A stretch of DNA of 64,000 nt from assembly GCF_016864235.1 (NCBI RefSeq), contig NZ_CP045732.1:2170001-2234000 (forward strand), read 5' to 3'. Below are positions 63,221 to 64,000 of this stretch, one piece after another. Below the pieces are notes generated by a model, which was not told the origin of the DNA, did no database searches, and saw nothing but the letters and a program-made list of their open reading frames with translations. The translations under genes were made by a program, and so were the position numbers. This DNA is from Legionella sp. MW5194 (GTDB taxonomy: Bacteria > Pseudomonadota > Gammaproteobacteria > Legionellales > Legionellaceae). Position 1 is the first letter of the stretch, and each line of letters begins with the position of its first letter.

Positions 63221-63792
63221 TCATGCTGTTAATTATTGATAACTATGATTCGTTTACCTACAACCTGGTTCATTATTTTCAATCCCTTGGCGCTGAGGTT
63301 CATGTGGCAGCCCATGACAGAATTGACTTAAGCGAGATAGCGCAGCTTGCTCCCAGCCATCTGGTCATTTCACCGGGACCTAAAAGCCCAGCGGAGGCAG
63401 GCATTTCGGTGGCGGCCATTCAGCACTTTTATCAGCAGATACCCATTTTGGGCATTTGCCTCGGGCATCAATGCCTGGCCTATGCTTTCGGCGGTCAAAT
63501 CCATCGGGCTGCCGAAATTGTCCACGGCAAGACGTCTCCCATTGTGCATCATAAGCACGGACTGTTTAAGGGATTACCCAATCCCTTTCAAGCCACCCGT
63601 TACCATTCCCTTGCTGTCGATTGCGCGACCCTGCCCGCGTGTTTTGCCATTGATGCCTGGGCCGAGGACACCATTATGGCAATCTCCCATCGTCAATACC
63701 CGTTATTTGGTCTACAATTCCACCCGGAAGCGATTTTAAGCGAACACGGGTTAACTTTATTGAGTCATTTTCTTAATCATGAATACCAATAA
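63217..63792 (+). CDS. trpG: Anthranilate synthase glutamine amidotransferase TrpG
   Basis: A 191-residue class I glutamine amidotransferase (component II). The N-terminal [35 protein letters not shown], the nucleophile-Cys motif [17 protein letters not shown], and His/Glu in [15 protein letters not shown]. It supplies ammonia to TrpE (and may serve PabB as well). Starts at GTG 63217 (overlapping the lptB stop) or ATG 63223. Overlaps trpD by 14 bp. Confidence 0.95.
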
Positions 63793-64000
63793 ACTCTTTG
63801 AGCAGCTCATTGAAGGCCAGCACTTAACCGCTGAAGCGATGCAGGCCATCATGAAAGCCTGCATGCAGGGCGAGCTTCAGGACGGGCAGATTGCCGCCTT
63901 CCTCGCCTTGATGCGCATGAAAGGCGAAACCGTTGAGGAATTGACCACCGCGGCGCAGGTGATGATGGATTTTGCGCATTGCATCGATTTAGGCGAAGGG
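63779..64000 (+). CDS. trpD: Anthranilate phosphoribosyltransferase TrpD, 5' part
   Basis: The first 74 codons of trpD, cut by the window end. [20 protein letters not shown] and the following DGQIAAFLALMRMKGETVEE match the N-terminal helical domain of TrpD. It transfers phosphoribosyl to anthranilate. The ATG overlaps the 3' end of trpG by 14 bp, so the two are translationally coupled. Confidence 0.92.
   Translation, partial: MNTNKLFEQLIEGQHLTAEAMQAIMKACMQGELQDGQIAAFLALMRMKGETVEELTTAAQVMMDFAHCIDLGEG

Overview
The window looks like chromosomal DNA of a gammaproteobacterium of the family Legionellaceae; the species cannot be named from the sequence alone. The grounds are a stand-alone GspC/LspC gene, complete MlaFEDCB and Kds/Lpt envelope operons, kynurenine 3-monooxygenase, and several large proteins that look like Dot/Icm (type IVB) effectors: a YopT-like C58 peptidase fused to helical repeats, a GTPase with a module shared with a neighbouring protein, and proteins with glutamate-rich C-termini. 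No transposase, integrase, phage gene or CRISPR array is visible. Assignments rest on reading motifs by eye; no database search was run.

Layout. 1-5.9 kb: a partial unknown gene, an AsmA-family protein, mutY, an MFS transporter and a YrbG-type antiporter. 5.9-15.4 kb: two copies of a large SF1 (UvrD-like) helicase gene flank a Sel1 lipoprotein, lspC and a methyltransferase. The first ~1,960 bp of the two copies are identical by eye, while the 3' halves have diverged. Both copies carry the same -1 frame break, between Walker A and Walker B, exactly at a CCCAAAG heptamer. 15.5-19.2 kb: a minus-strand cluster of kmo, a heme-oxygenase-fold protein and a cytokinin-dehydrogenase-like flavoprotein. 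19.4-25.1 kb: a PAS-GGDEF-EAL protein, a transsulfuration enzyme, an acyltransferase and a sugar epimerase. 25.2-27.9 kb: three thiol-enzyme-like genes in tandem, the second broken by two homopolymer indels. 27.9-35.9 kb: a secreted propeller protein, dapD-dapE, a dicarboxylate symporter, nagZ, an exported protein and a degenerate uridine-kinase-like protein. 36.0-41.1 kb: tRNA-Ser(GGA) and a 1,617-residue C58 peptidase-repeat protein. 41.2-49.8 kb: an ABC-F protein, an amino-acid permease, an SDR, and surface-glycan genes (CapD/FlaA1-like enzyme with csaA; GT-C transferase with a UbiA-type phosphoribosyltransferase). 50-53.7 kb: an effector candidate, truD and a GTPase. 53.7-59.7 kb (minus): mlaFEDCB-ibaG-murA-nif3-nudix. 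59.9-64 kb (plus): kdsD-kdsC-lptC-lptA-lptB-trpG-trpD', running off the window.

Together these genes cover outer-membrane lipid asymmetry (Mla), Kdo production and LPS export (Kds/Lpt), peptidoglycan precursor synthesis and recycling (murA, dapDE, nagZ) and surface glycans, interrupted by accessory, host-interaction-like genes. The most unusual element is the duplicated, frame-broken helicase. Its promoter hexamers are the same in both copies and its downstream frame stays open for over 900 codons in both, although a simple null mutation should have let it decay.
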